Assembly: GCF_037975245.1 (NCBI RefSeq)
Contig: NC_092576.1
Span: 15,253,611-15,317,610 of the forward strand
Reading direction: 5' to 3'
DNA length: 64,000 nucleotides
Origin: Apostichopus japonicus
Lineage: Eukaryota; Echinodermata; Holothuroidea; Aspidochirotida; Stichopodidae
Shown here: piece by piece, positions 19,501-25,107 of the stretch
Layout: each line of letters starts with the position of its first letter
Numbering within the stretch: position 1 is the stretch's first letter
Position numbers and translations under genes: made by a program
The notes under the pieces: generated by a model
Databases searched by the model: none
What the model was told of the DNA's origin: nothing
Seen by the model: the letters and a program-made list of their open reading frames with translations, nothing else

Positions 19501-22306
19501 TGATGTATTGATTAAGTACTCGATTGATTTGTCATTGACCGATTCATTCACTTTTTGATTTAAGCATTCTTTGTTGAATATTTGATTGCTTGATCTTTCA
19601 CCTGACTTCAGCTGAGCCTTTTTATAATTGTGCAACCATTCCAGAGTAAATCTTGTGTCTCAGTTTAGACCTGTCTTGTTGTCACAGAGTATTTCTCAAA
19701 CCTTTTACTGTACATTTAATCTCAGTACAGAAATGCTCAATAGGTATTCAATAAGTATCTTGAAACATTCTACACAGCAGGAAAGCAGTGCCTCTGGTCT
19801 ATGGAACGCCAAAACCGACAAAAATGCAGAAACAAATTATGTAAACCTAAGTCATAATGTGAATACAAAGTTATCGCCACATAATGACCAAGAACAATTT
19901 TAGTCCTTATTTGGCACTAATAGCACCTCCACATATTGACCTACAACACTTTACTTTTCATGCGATCCTAACAATGCCACATAATGACCACCAATACCGA
20001 CAATATTCACAAGTCCTTATGTGGGGATCTCCCATATCGCCACCCTAAGGACTAACGCAGATCGTTAGTCCTTTTGTGTCGATTTGAGTATCCACATAAG
20101 GACCAACGAACTGCGTTAATTTGATAATTTGTTTCTGCATTTTTGTCGGTTTTGGCGTTCCATACTGGTCTCAAGTAAGAAGCACTTCAAACTGTTTCCA
20201 AAACGTCTTTTATAATTTTGTGAATGCATGTTGTGTGAGAAAGCATGTCTGTTTGTTTGTCTAGATGTATGGAATGTGTTTTTTATTATTCAAGGACTTG
20301 ATTATAAATCAATCACAGGGAAAGCCTGTTGCTATTAAAACATGTCGTTGCCATGGTATCCATGAGATTAGTCACAATTTCCTGCACGTGAATTATTCCC
20401 AGGTTACTTTGATGCTTGAACCTATTTTGTTTTTAAGAAAAATGATTTTTCAAAACCATAAAATAGTTTAATGCGAAACTTGGTAAGTTTCCAAACATAT
20501 TTTCATATGGGCACGTTGATTTTCATTTTGAAATATATCAATGCAGTGTGGTTAAATGTTGTTAAGGTTGCATGACAAGGTCTACTCAGATGACATATAA
20601 GGTTAAGGAAATACCACAAAACAGTTTCAAAATTCTGTAGATTTACGTTTTTTAATCTGAAAGGCATCGTAAATCCACAGAATTTCTTTTAGTTGAGACA
20701 GAACTGTTACATGAGAGGTTTCTTTTTTGTAGTGTTATCTCCCCTTTCCTTTAAAACAGTTTAATCTTTTTCTCTCACTCGCTGAGAGTGTTTGAGTAGT
20801 CTTGAAAAACATGCTAACATCTTCAAGTTTTGTATTTATAAGGTAAAGAAATCTGAACTTTGATAATAAAAGTCAAAATTTTCAAATGTAGGTCTGTGTC
20901 AACAGTGGTATATACATGTGCATTATAAAGCAGCTGTTTGAGTTTCGTCCAAATGTTTTTTGTTTTTTTTGAAAAGAAAATGTAGGAGTATTCCTTTAAA
21001 TAAAGATCCCAATTAACCAAATTAAGATCATCCTTCTAACCTTTGCAAAAAGTCTAGAGTTTTGTTTGTTCACCAAATGAATGTTACTGAACCGAGTCAT
21101 AAATTAATCTGATTCAATCATCATTATTTCCTTGGCAAGCGTCTTTTCGTGGTCGTCTAAAACACACATCAGAGCAGATTTCAGACACTCAGAAATGTTC
21201 GTCCTTCTCGGCTCACATCTGAAAATGAAACTCGTGTGTTAACAAGTTACTTGTTGTCATGCGAAATTAGCATTGAAAAATGTATCAATTTCAACTCAAA
21301 TGGCTTCCTTAGAAAGAGAAAAAGGTAGTTCTTCTAGTACAATGGCAGTAAGTGTTCCCCCCAAATGTTTTTCCAAAATTAGTATTCTGTATTTCATAAT
21401 TGACTATGTCATGTCTTTGTATCTCAACGATCCGCCATTTTCTTCTCTCCTTCAGGACGTACCGTTTTAGTGATTGCTCACAGGCTCAGCACAATACGTA
21501 ATGCCCATGTGATAGCTGTGTTACACGAAGGCAAAGTACAAGAGGTGAGTGCATACAATACAATAATACACACATTGTATGAACGGTTTGGTGCCCACGC
21601 TTTTCCCATTTTATACTTGCCATGTTGTCTTATATGCAGTTCATTTGTTTGTCTTTGCTTGGAAGATATGACATCATTTTAATGCATTTCTGTGAAGGTA
21701 ATTAATAGTCTGAGGCTATCCCCATTCCTCCTCCCTCTTCTCCCTTCCCCCTCCCTATTTCCCTGCCACTCCCTCTTCTCCCTTCCCTCTCCCTCTTCCC
21801 CCTCCTTTTTCTCCCTCCCCTCCTTTTTCTCCATCCCCTCACTCTTCTCCCTTCCTACCTCTCTTCCCCCTCCCTCTCTCTCTTCCACCTCCTCCTCTCC
21901 TACTACCCCTCTCCAGCCAGCTAATATTATCTAGAAATCTACCGTGACAAGGAAAGTTAGTAATTTCAACCGGCCGGTTTAAAGTCTGCAGAAGTGAGCA
22001 AAGGTATGTCGAACATTAAGAAAGTGGTAGGTTCAGAGTTCATATGTGTTTGCTTATAAATTTACACGATTTCTCAAAGCCTTTAGGCTTTTAACATCAG
22101 TCGTTTACATTATTTATACAATCGACTAGCAGCGCACAGTAGAACTAGATGCACGAGAAGTCCCGCTGCAAGTCTATACCGCCGGCCGGTTTATATGTCT
22201 GAAAGCTTTCGTTCTCTTCACGTAGATTGGAAGTCACGACGAACTGGTGAAGAAGAAGGGATTGTACGCGGAACTGGTGAAGAGACAAGCCGAGGAACAC
22301 CACTGA
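1382..22306 (+). CDS. ABCB8: Mitochondrial ABC transporter ABCB8 (complete gene, 16 coding exons)
   Basis: The joined exons are 1382-1542, 2220-2535, 3893-4048, 5277-5422, 7276-7351, 8264-8404, 9887-10070, 10452-10630, 11458-11577, 12705-12777, 13888-14021, 14591-14662, 16007-16122, 16992-17113, 21456-21544 and 22226-22306. They sum to 2,166 nt, which is 721 codons plus stop. All introns are GT-AG and all phases fit. Human ABCB8 is about 735 residues. Residues 1-53 are basic and serine-rich with no early acid, as expected of a mitochondrial presequence. Residues ~135-420 form the ABC transmembrane domain, with family-typical [19 protein letters not shown] and [19 protein letters not shown]. 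The ATPase domain shows Walker A GPSGAGKST (513-521), Q-loop Q562, signature VSGGQ (618-622), Walker B ILILDE (638-643), SALD (646-649) and H674. A half-transporter acts as a dimer in the inner mitochondrial membrane; in mammals ABCB8 is the ATP-binding subunit of the mitochondrial K-ATP channel and has also been linked to iron export. ABCB10 is the nearest alternative, but the transmembrane sequence fits ABCB8 better. Confidence 0.93.
2220..2535 (+). CDS. ABCB8: ABCB8 exon 2 (matrix-side linker, first transmembrane start)
   Basis: The acceptor TTCAG at 2219 restores the phase of exon 1; the other nearby AG at 2200 would not. The exon encodes residues 54-159: a basic stretch ([19 protein letters not shown]), a short hydrophobic run ([12 protein letters not shown]), then [22 protein letters not shown]. 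The latter matches the conserved entry into transmembrane helix 1 of ABCB8 proteins. The donor is GTT|GTAAGT, phase 0. Confidence 0.85.
2806..3135 (-). mobile_element. Probable tRNA-derived SINE (minus strand, intron 2)
   Basis: On the minus strand 3135-3055 resembles a class II tRNA: box A TGGTCAAGTGG, a variable arm, and box B AGTTTGAGTCC. A tRNA-unrelated body (to ~2806) follows with GTGCCCCAGGAGGGATGG near its end. The acceptor stem does not pair, so this is not a functional tRNA. Confidence 0.55.
3486..3843. mobile_element. TTAA MITE family A, copy 1 (intron 2)
   Basis: A 358-bp element bounded by TTAA on both sides, with inverted ends of AAAGGCATTGAAGACTC type. It is ~85-90 percent identical by eye to copies at 18420-18787 and 23729-24094. 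No protein is encoded; short frames inside are chance. TTAA target use points to a piggyBac-type transposase acting in trans. Confidence 0.88.
3893..4048 (+). CDS. ABCB8: ABCB8 exon 3 (transmembrane helix 1-2)
   Basis: Acceptor CATCAG, donor CAG|GTAAGC, phase 0 on both sides, 52 residues. The reading [20 protein letters not shown] corresponds to the human segment ending NVQIPLLLGQLVEVV. A less likely acceptor two bases downstream would break the frame. Confidence 0.92.
5277..5422 (+). CDS. ABCB8: ABCB8 exon 4 (transmembrane domain)
   Basis: Acceptor GGCAG, donor AACAG|GTAAGC, phase 2 at the end. It encodes [20 protein letters not shown] followed by [18 protein letters not shown], the intracellular loop typical of the B-type ABC transmembrane domain and nearly identical in pattern to human ABCB8. 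Confidence 0.95.
5523..5722 (-). repeat. Interspersed repeat, copy 1 (Penelope-like terminal motif)
   Basis: About 200 bp shared with 13443-13637 at roughly 90 percent identity by eye. On the minus strand both copies contain CTGAAGAAGATCCT, a short loop, then AGGATCGAAACGTC: a 6-bp hairpin followed by GAAA. This motif recurs in terminal regions of Penelope-like retroelements, which carry hammerhead ribozymes. No reverse transcriptase is attached here. The copies end in a purine-rich GAAAGAAAGAAA tract. Confidence 0.6.
5880..5935 (+). repeat. G-run tract, potential G-quadruplex
   Basis: Intron 4 carries consecutive runs of five or six G separated by single A over about 30 bases. Such a tract can form an intramolecular quadruplex in the transcript, because it lies on the coding strand. 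Similar but shorter G runs occur at 4155-4171, 6401-6420 and 6840-6852. Confidence 0.6.
5962..6280 (+). mobile_element. tRNA-derived SINE, full-length copy
   Basis: The head resembles a class II tRNA: box A TGGCCGAGTGG near 5969 and box B GGTTCGATACC near 6032. A tRNA-unrelated body follows, then the tail motif GTAAGTTGTAATCCATAAGC, a small hairpin (CCCTTGCGGGC), and an (ATT)n end. The body recurs at 14328-14505 without the tRNA head, so this is a dispersed family and not a tRNA gene. It lies sense to the gene in intron 4. Confidence 0.8.
6430..6830. mobile_element. hAT-like non-autonomous element
   Basis: The ends are CAGTGGCGGAGC and GCTCCGCCACTG, perfect 12-bp terminal inverted repeats of the kind common in hAT MITEs. 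There is no transposase frame. An 8-bp target duplication is not obvious. Instead both flanks share a G-rich ~40-bp sequence (6385-6429 and 6831-6872), as if a longer segment had been duplicated. Confidence 0.65.
7276..7351 (+). CDS. ABCB8: ABCB8 exon 5 (intracellular loop)
   Basis: Acceptor TGTCAG; the first base completes the arginine codon begun by exon 4. It encodes [21 protein letters not shown], which is almost the human sequence of this loop. Donor CAG|GTAATC, phase 0. Confidence 0.95.
7385..7780. repeat. Imperfect tandem duplication in intron 5
   Basis: Two segments of ~170 bp (about 7385-7555 and 7600-7780) share a C-rich start, then GAACATAGACA(C/A)ACACA, an ACTTAC(G/A)TGTA motif and a T-rich end. 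They look like a diverged local duplication. No coding or TIR structure is visible. Confidence 0.55.
8122..8223 (+). pseudogene. Partial duplicate of ABCB8 exon 6 with its acceptor
   Basis: This ~102-bp unit copies the polypyrimidine tract, the AG acceptor (8159-8160) and the first 60 bases of exon 6. Read from 8161 it gives the same 20 residues as the true exon apart from one Ile/Val change, then Leu-Ser and a TGA at 8227-8229. Most differences between the copies are at third codon positions. It has no donor site, so it cannot be a normal exon. It is either a recent tandem duplication or two alleles joined in assembly. Confidence 0.85.
8264..8404 (+). CDS. ABCB8: ABCB8 exon 6 (transmembrane helices 3-4)
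   Basis: Acceptor CTCTCTAG, donor CAG|GTAAGA, 47 residues, phase 0. It encodes [20 protein letters not shown], two hydrophobic stretches and [12 protein letters not shown], matching the human region ending LRKLSRQCQEQ. This is the second, complete copy of a locally duplicated acceptor; only this one reaches a donor and keeps the frame. Confidence 0.93.
8545..8875 (+). repeat. CCCCTCCTCGT pyrimidine minisatellite
   Basis: About 25 imperfect 11- to 12-bp units of CCCCTCCTCGT type form a nearly pure pyrimidine strand in intron 6. Open frames in three registers here (proline/serine-rich) are products of the repeat. The complementary strand is G-rich and could form quadruplex or triplex structures. 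Confidence 0.9.
9188..9253. repeat. (AAT)n/(AAC)n microsatellite
   Basis: Trinucleotide array of AAT units interrupted by AAC units in intron 6. It produces spurious poly-Leu and poly-Ile frames on the minus strand. Confidence 0.95.
9887..10070 (+). CDS. ABCB8: ABCB8 exon 7 (transmembrane helix 4-5 loop)
   Basis: Acceptor TCCAAG, donor AACG|GTACGT, ends in phase 1. It encodes [20 protein letters not shown], then [19 protein letters not shown] and [15 protein letters not shown]. This is the most conserved part of the ABCB8 membrane domain. Confidence 0.96.
10452..10630 (+). CDS. ABCB8: ABCB8 exon 8 (transmembrane helices 5-6)
   Basis: Acceptor CACTCAG, donor GAG|GTACGG. It begins by completing the glycine split with exon 7. 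It encodes [40 protein letters not shown] and [19 protein letters not shown], matching the end of the membrane domain in human ABCB8. Confidence 0.96.
10715..10825 (+). repeat. Probable transposon end with repeated CGCCCAGCACT
   Basis: A GC-rich island in intron 8 begins GGGATGTGCCCACGCTGGGC and contains CGCCCAGCACT twice plus a CGCCAAGCACT variant. The style resembles the ends of hAT-type elements, but I could not find a matching inverted end, so only a repeat is claimed. Confidence 0.4.
11458..11577 (+). CDS. ABCB8: ABCB8 exon 9 (linker into ATPase domain)
   Basis: Acceptor TTTACAG, donor CAG|GTATAT, 40 residues, phase 0. It encodes [17 protein letters not shown], then [16 protein letters not shown], the start of the nucleotide-binding domain; the tyrosine of FSYPTRP corresponds to the A-loop aromatic that stacks on ATP adenine. 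Confidence 0.95.
12243..12530 (+). repeat. 145-bp tandem repeat with DR1-type AGGTCA motifs
   Basis: Two diverged units in intron 9, starting near 12243 and 12388, share GTGTAGAAG-type and TATTGTTTTT-type blocks. Each contains AGGTCAAAGGTCA, at 12302-12314 and 12447-12459: a perfect direct repeat of the nuclear-receptor half-site with one-base spacing. Whether any receptor binds is unknown; the motif may simply belong to the repeat family. Confidence 0.75.
12705..12777 (+). CDS. ABCB8: ABCB8 exon 10 (Walker A, first half)
   Basis: Acceptor TTTACAG, donor GCAG|GTAATT, ends in phase 1. It encodes [20 protein letters not shown] and PSGAG; the glycine at the end is split with exon 11, so the ATP-binding P-loop is interrupted by an intron of about 1.1 kb. 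Confidence 0.95.
13443..13637 (-). repeat. Interspersed repeat, copy 2 (Penelope-like terminal motif)
   Basis: Second copy of the 5523-5722 repeat, in the same orientation in intron 10. The hairpin is shortened (GATCCT-GCT-AGGAT) and the following GAAAC has become GAAAT. A long purine-rich tract (to about 13815) follows on the plus strand. Confidence 0.6.
13888..14021 (+). CDS. ABCB8: ABCB8 exon 11 (Walker A end to Q-loop)
   Basis: Acceptor CGTCAG, donor CAG|GTGAGC. It completes the split glycine and continues [17 protein letters not shown], then [16 protein letters not shown]. The last residue, Gln562, is the Q-loop glutamine that coordinates magnesium. Confidence 0.96.
14328..14505 (+). 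mobile_element. tRNA-derived SINE, 5'-truncated copy
   Basis: Shares the body and tail of the 5962-6280 SINE: GAAATGACTTNCTAAATTGA, GAAGCCACC(T/C)GACGTGTAAG and the CATAAGCC hairpin region, ending in (ATT)n. The tRNA-like head is missing, as expected of incomplete target-primed reverse transcription. It lies in intron 11. Confidence 0.8.
14591..14662 (+). CDS. ABCB8: ABCB8 exon 12 (ATPase helical subdomain)
   Basis: Acceptor AATCTAG, donor GAG|GTAAGC, 24 residues, phase 0. It encodes [19 protein letters not shown], matching EPVLFGTTIMENIRFGK of the human protein. Confidence 0.95.
14835..15330. repeat. ~270-bp tandem duplication in intron 12
   Basis: A block containing GTTAGACTGTCATCAAAATG, GAATATCTTTGAATAAAT and ATTATTCACTCAGCATGTTG occurs at ~14838-15000 and again at ~15100-15270. 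The second copy has insertions. Nothing coding is visible. Confidence 0.7.
15635..15840 (-). mobile_element. Probable tRNA-derived SINE (minus strand)
   Basis: On the minus strand a box B-like GGTTCGACTCC and the preceding CCGGAAGG are followed by a body with CTTGCTTGGTGCTCAGCAT. The layout (a tRNA T-arm followed by an unrelated conserved body) is that of a SINE. The 5' tRNA part is incomplete. It lies in intron 12. Confidence 0.5.
16007..16122 (+). CDS. ABCB8: ABCB8 exon 13 (ABC signature)
   Basis: Acceptor CCGCAG, donor ACAGAG|GTCAGT, ends in phase 2. It encodes [20 protein letters not shown], then [14 protein letters not shown]. The ABC signature reads VSGGQ in place of LSGGQ, an accepted variant; human ABCB8 has LSGGQ. 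Confidence 0.96.
16135..16663. mobile_element. hAT-like element next to the exon 13 donor
   Basis: Ends are CAGGGGTTCCCTAACT and AGTTAGGGAAACTCTG, imperfect 16-bp terminal inverted repeats of the well-known hAT type. They are flanked by an 8-bp target duplication with two mismatches (GTCTAAGA at 16127-16134, GTCTACAA at 16664-16671). There is no recognisable transposase. It begins only 12 bp after the end of exon 13. Confidence 0.75.
16992..17113 (+). CDS. ABCB8: ABCB8 exon 14 (Walker B, D-loop)
   Basis: Acceptor CTTCAG completes the arginine of exon 13. It encodes [18 protein letters not shown] and [19 protein letters not shown], with catalytic glutamate Glu643. The donor is AAAG|GTTGGT, a weaker splice site, and leaves phase 1, which exon 15 requires. 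Confidence 0.95.
17150..17581. repeat. 54-bp minisatellite, 8 copies
   Basis: Exactly eight head-to-tail 54-bp units with core GTGCCATATGCAGGCATATA. Because 54 is a multiple of three, minus-strand frames stay open and give a spurious 174-residue repeat frame. It starts 37 bp after exon 14, in the 4.3-kb intron 14. Confidence 0.95.
17586..18195. repeat. Two copies of a ~100-bp dispersed repeat
   Basis: Segments 17590-17692 and 18093-18192 share GTATAGCC(C/A)CAAATATGCC, AGCACCATTTCATAT and a C-rich end (GACCCCCTCCCCACCCCT). They look like fragments of a transposable element. The intervening AT-rich DNA has no feature I can name. Confidence 0.6.
18420..18787. mobile_element. TTAA MITE family A, copy 2 (intron 14)
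   Basis: A 368-bp copy bounded by TTAA. It retains the CTTCTGTTACACCT stretch missing from copy 1, so copy 1 carries a small internal deletion. Confidence 0.88.
19145..19580. repeat. Degenerate TTGATTGA repeat
   Basis: About 430 bp dominated by GATTGATTGGTTTTTGAT-type units in intron 14. Minus-strand frames read Asn-Gln-Ser-Ile repeats, which are artefacts. Confidence 0.85.
19800..20164. mobile_element. MITE with 41-bp perfect inverted ends and 6-bp TSD
   Basis: A 365-bp element in intron 14. The left end TATGGAACGCCAAAACCGAC continues 21 more bases and is mirrored exactly at the right end. Both flanks read CTGGTC (19794-19799 and 20165-20170), a 6-bp target duplication. The interior repeats CCACATAATGACCA-type blocks. 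Perfect long ends suggest a recent insertion. I could not assign a transposase superfamily. Confidence 0.9.
21456..21544 (+). CDS. ABCB8: ABCB8 exon 15 (H-loop)
   Basis: Acceptor CTTCAG, donor GAG|GTGAGT. It completes Gly666 and encodes [20 protein letters not shown] and VLHEGKVQE. His674 is the switch histidine. Confidence 0.96.
22226..22306 (+). CDS. ABCB8: ABCB8 exon 16 (C-terminus and stop)
   Basis: Acceptor CACGTAG. It reads [20 protein letters not shown], then QAEEHH and TGA at 22304-22306, matching the human ending GTHEELLKKGGLYAELIRRQ. Another frame over the same bases is open (22195-22377) and hides this exon. The C-terminus is shorter than in human, which has about 25 more residues. 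No canonical AATAAA was found in the next 700 bp. Confidence 0.94.
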   Translation: MGSHDELVKKKGLYAELVKRQAEEHH

Positions 22307-23070
22307 CGACACCAACGTCTGGACAGTTTGCACCGTTAACACCAATCGCTGTCATGGTGCTGATGATGTCACAATGATGTCATAACATAATAACAAGGGC
22401 GTAGTAGTGGTATCGGCACGAATCAAGTTTAATGTACGGATGCGTGAATTCTGTGTTGTATTTTTACGTAACGTAACAGAACTGACTGTGCAATGATCAA
22501 GAATTTTGAAAAAGAGCAAAGGAAGTTATTTTAGATTATTAATAATACAGGGTAACTACCATTAGCAACATTAGTAAAACTGGTGGCTTTATATGAATGC
22601 ACACATGACCAATTTGACAAAACTGTTCCGATGTCGGACACCCTGTTACAATCTTGTGACTGCTTTCGCTCACATAACCTTGGAATAGGGATGCCAATTT
22701 AAGGAAAAAAAAGAAAAAAATACTTTCTTGTTAATCCAAAAGATTCGATAAATTTTTGAAATACATTGAGAATTAACATTGTTTCTTTTGTCCGGTCATA
22801 TTTTTGAAAGCGTCCCAGAAATTGTGAACTAAATTGATGTTTTGATCAGTGCTGTTGGAATGTTGGACATTAGATAAACATTTTGAATATCACAGTCTCG
22901 GTAAGCTAATCAGGAAAAATTATTATCGGTCGTCCTGTCATGGGGACGAGCCAGATTTCTGTGCGAAGAAAAATCAAAATCAGCTTTGGAGGTCATCTTG
23001 GGGAGGATTAGTCGTTTACATCTAATTAATATTGCATTGTAACTAAATAACTGAGAGTTCAATCCAGTCT

Positions 23071-23475
23071 TTGATACTCTCAACGATGAACTTAGGCGGT
23101 TGTTACACAAGATTACTGAGGGCTGCCCTTGATATTAGTTGGAAACAGAAGATACCCAACAAACAGCTTTATGGCGAACTTCCAAAGGTGTCCATGAAAA
23201 TCAGAGAACGAAGACTTAGAGCAGCTGGTCACTACCACCAACACCCAGAAGAAGCAGCCAACAAGTTCATTGTCTGGGAGCCAAAACATGGTACCCCTGG
23301 TGCAAGGCATAAAACCTTCCTGCATGTTCTACTAGAGGACAGTGGGGCTGAAAGTACGTCTGAGCTAGCAACCCATATGTAAGACAGAAATGACTGGAAA
23401 TCTCAATGCCAGGTTATTGTCCGGCCAACTTCTCCTTCCCCTCATGATGATAATGGTCGACTGAGGTCAAACTGA
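23071..23475 (+). pseudogene. RTE-type LINE fragment, C-terminal tail of the endonuclease-reverse transcriptase
   Basis: The frame reads GGCYTRLLRAALDISWK, then IRERRLRAAGHYHQHPEEAA and WEPKHGTPGARH. This is the typical region after the reverse transcriptase domain of RTE-like non-LTR retrotransposons. A TAA at 23380-23382 interrupts the frame, which then continues DRNDWKSQCQVIVRPTS to a TGA at 23473, followed by a TGATGATGAT tail as in many RTE 3' ends. The 5' part, including the catalytic domains, is missing. It is a dead-on-arrival copy downstream of ABCB8. Confidence 0.8.
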
Positions 23476-23504
23476 TGATGATATTAATACAAATGATTAG
23501 ATGA

Positions 23505-24255
23505 GTTCTGTGTTTACCTAAATTGCTTGCATGTATTTACCTATTTTATACCTTCTGTTGAAACAACAGAGCAGACTCAGCAATTCACCATCTTAACAAG
23601 AGAAAGCCTTCCATACAAACAATGTTGCAACTGCCTGTAGTATATTGCAAAATCCCAGCATCGAACAATTCTCCCCTCTATAGGGCTATGCGCTTGTGAC
23701 AAGTTCACCTAAATTACATGTATGTACCTTAAAGGCATTGAAGACTCGCCCCAAACCGCGTGCCGTGCTCTGAAAAAGTTAACTTTCCGTTGCTTGCAAG
23801 TGAAGTTTTCTGCTTGTCACTACAAAATGCAGACAGTGGTGAAAACATGATACCTTGTTATCTTTACCTAGACCTGAGATGTCCATCACTGCTATGCACA
23901 CTGTGTTGTGGGTATTGATCGTAGCTGTATGTACTGACTGTACACTAGTGTCTAATTACCGAAGGTAGCAAGCTGTGTGCGTATTTTCTGGGATTGATGG
24001 TGGCATCTAACACTTCTGTTACACCTCATTCGAAACTAGGTCAAATTACCGGCATTAGATGTTTCTTTTTTGCGCGAGTCTTCACTCCCTTTAAGTATAG
24101 GTTACTTTCATCTTTGTTGACATCACAGAGTTAATTCGTCAATTCACCATCTTACAAGAGAAAGCCTTTGATACAAAAAACATTGCAACAGCCTTAAGTA
24201 TGTTGCGAAATCCCGGCAACGAACAATTCTTTCAGCATAGGGGTATGTGCTTCTA
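23505..24255. repeat. ~190-bp tandem duplication, second copy split by a MITE
   Basis: Segment 23505-23700 and segment 23708-24255 (minus the MITE at 23729-24094) share ACCTAAATT, CAATTCACCATCTTA, CAAGAGAAAGCCTT and AATCCC(A/G)GCA(T/A)CGAACAATTC. The MITE interrupts only the second copy, so it inserted after the duplication. Confidence 0.7.
23729..24094. mobile_element. TTAA MITE family A, copy 3
   Basis: A 366-bp copy bounded by TTAA. It shows the ends most clearly: TTAAAGGCATTGAAGACTCG at the left, and GCGAGTCTTCACTCCCTTTAA reads as its inverted partner at the right. It lies downstream of ABCB8. Confidence 0.88.
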
Positions 24256-24752
24256 ACATGGTTTACGAGAAGATTCAACAAACTGTAAAATCACATCAGA
24301 AAGTAGAAAGTTTCATTAGGAAGTTTACAAATTATCTCCCGGCTTGAGACTTCCAGTCATGGGCTTTCCTTCTCATACAAATCTGTTCTTCCCATATAGC
24401 AGGATTTAGAATGGACTTTACCTTCCCTAACTTACCAAATGATTATTTTTTTTTTCTTTCTCCATGTTTTCATAGATTTATTGTCCAAAAATGCAAAACC
24501 TGAATTTCCTTTGTTTTACTCCAGCTAGGTGTTGTTAATTGAGAGGAAATTTATTTCAACAACCAAAAAAGAATCATATTTTGTGGCACCCAGTAAAAGT
24601 GAACAATGTAAAATTGTTTCGTGTAAATTTCTTTTCTGTTGCAAGAATTAAAAATATTGACTAGTTTCTCTTAAATATGAATTATTAAATATGAATTAAA
24701 TATGAATTATTAAAATGAATTATTAAAATGATCCTGTTTATTACTACTATCA

Positions 24753-25097
24753 AAGGCGTAGGAGCCTAATTTGATTTTGGGGGCTGTAACGACTTGCCCG
24801 AAAAATATAACCAAAATATAACCGCGCATTCAACATCGTAATGTGCATATCATATAGGCATTCAACGGTCATTACATCACATGCCAATAACATACAAACA
24901 TTTTCCATGTTATTACCCTTCCATAGTCGTTACAATAATAATGATAATAATAATATGTTAAACCATTGAAAAACACATTGCAAATTATTCTTTTTTCAGT
25001 AGGTGCCCGAAAAATTCGCAGCAAATTGCGCGAATTTCCACAAAAATGTTTGGTTGGGGGTTGCAGCCCCCCCCCCCCCCCACCTCCTACGCCTATA
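24753..25097. mobile_element. hAT-like MITE with ACTACTATCA flanks
   Basis: Inverted ends AGGCGTAGGAG / CTCCTACGCCT bound ~345 bp with a G-rich left and C-rich right side. Both flanks read ACTACTATCA (24743-24752 and 25098-25107); an 8-bp target duplication would be contained in this. There is no coding capacity. Confidence 0.7.
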
Positions 25098-25107
25098 ACT
25101 ACTATCA

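Noticed and set aside
22195-22377. 60-codon plus-strand frame covering the end of ABCB8
   Set aside because: The true terminal exon uses another frame with a good acceptor and matches the conserved ABCB8 C-terminus.
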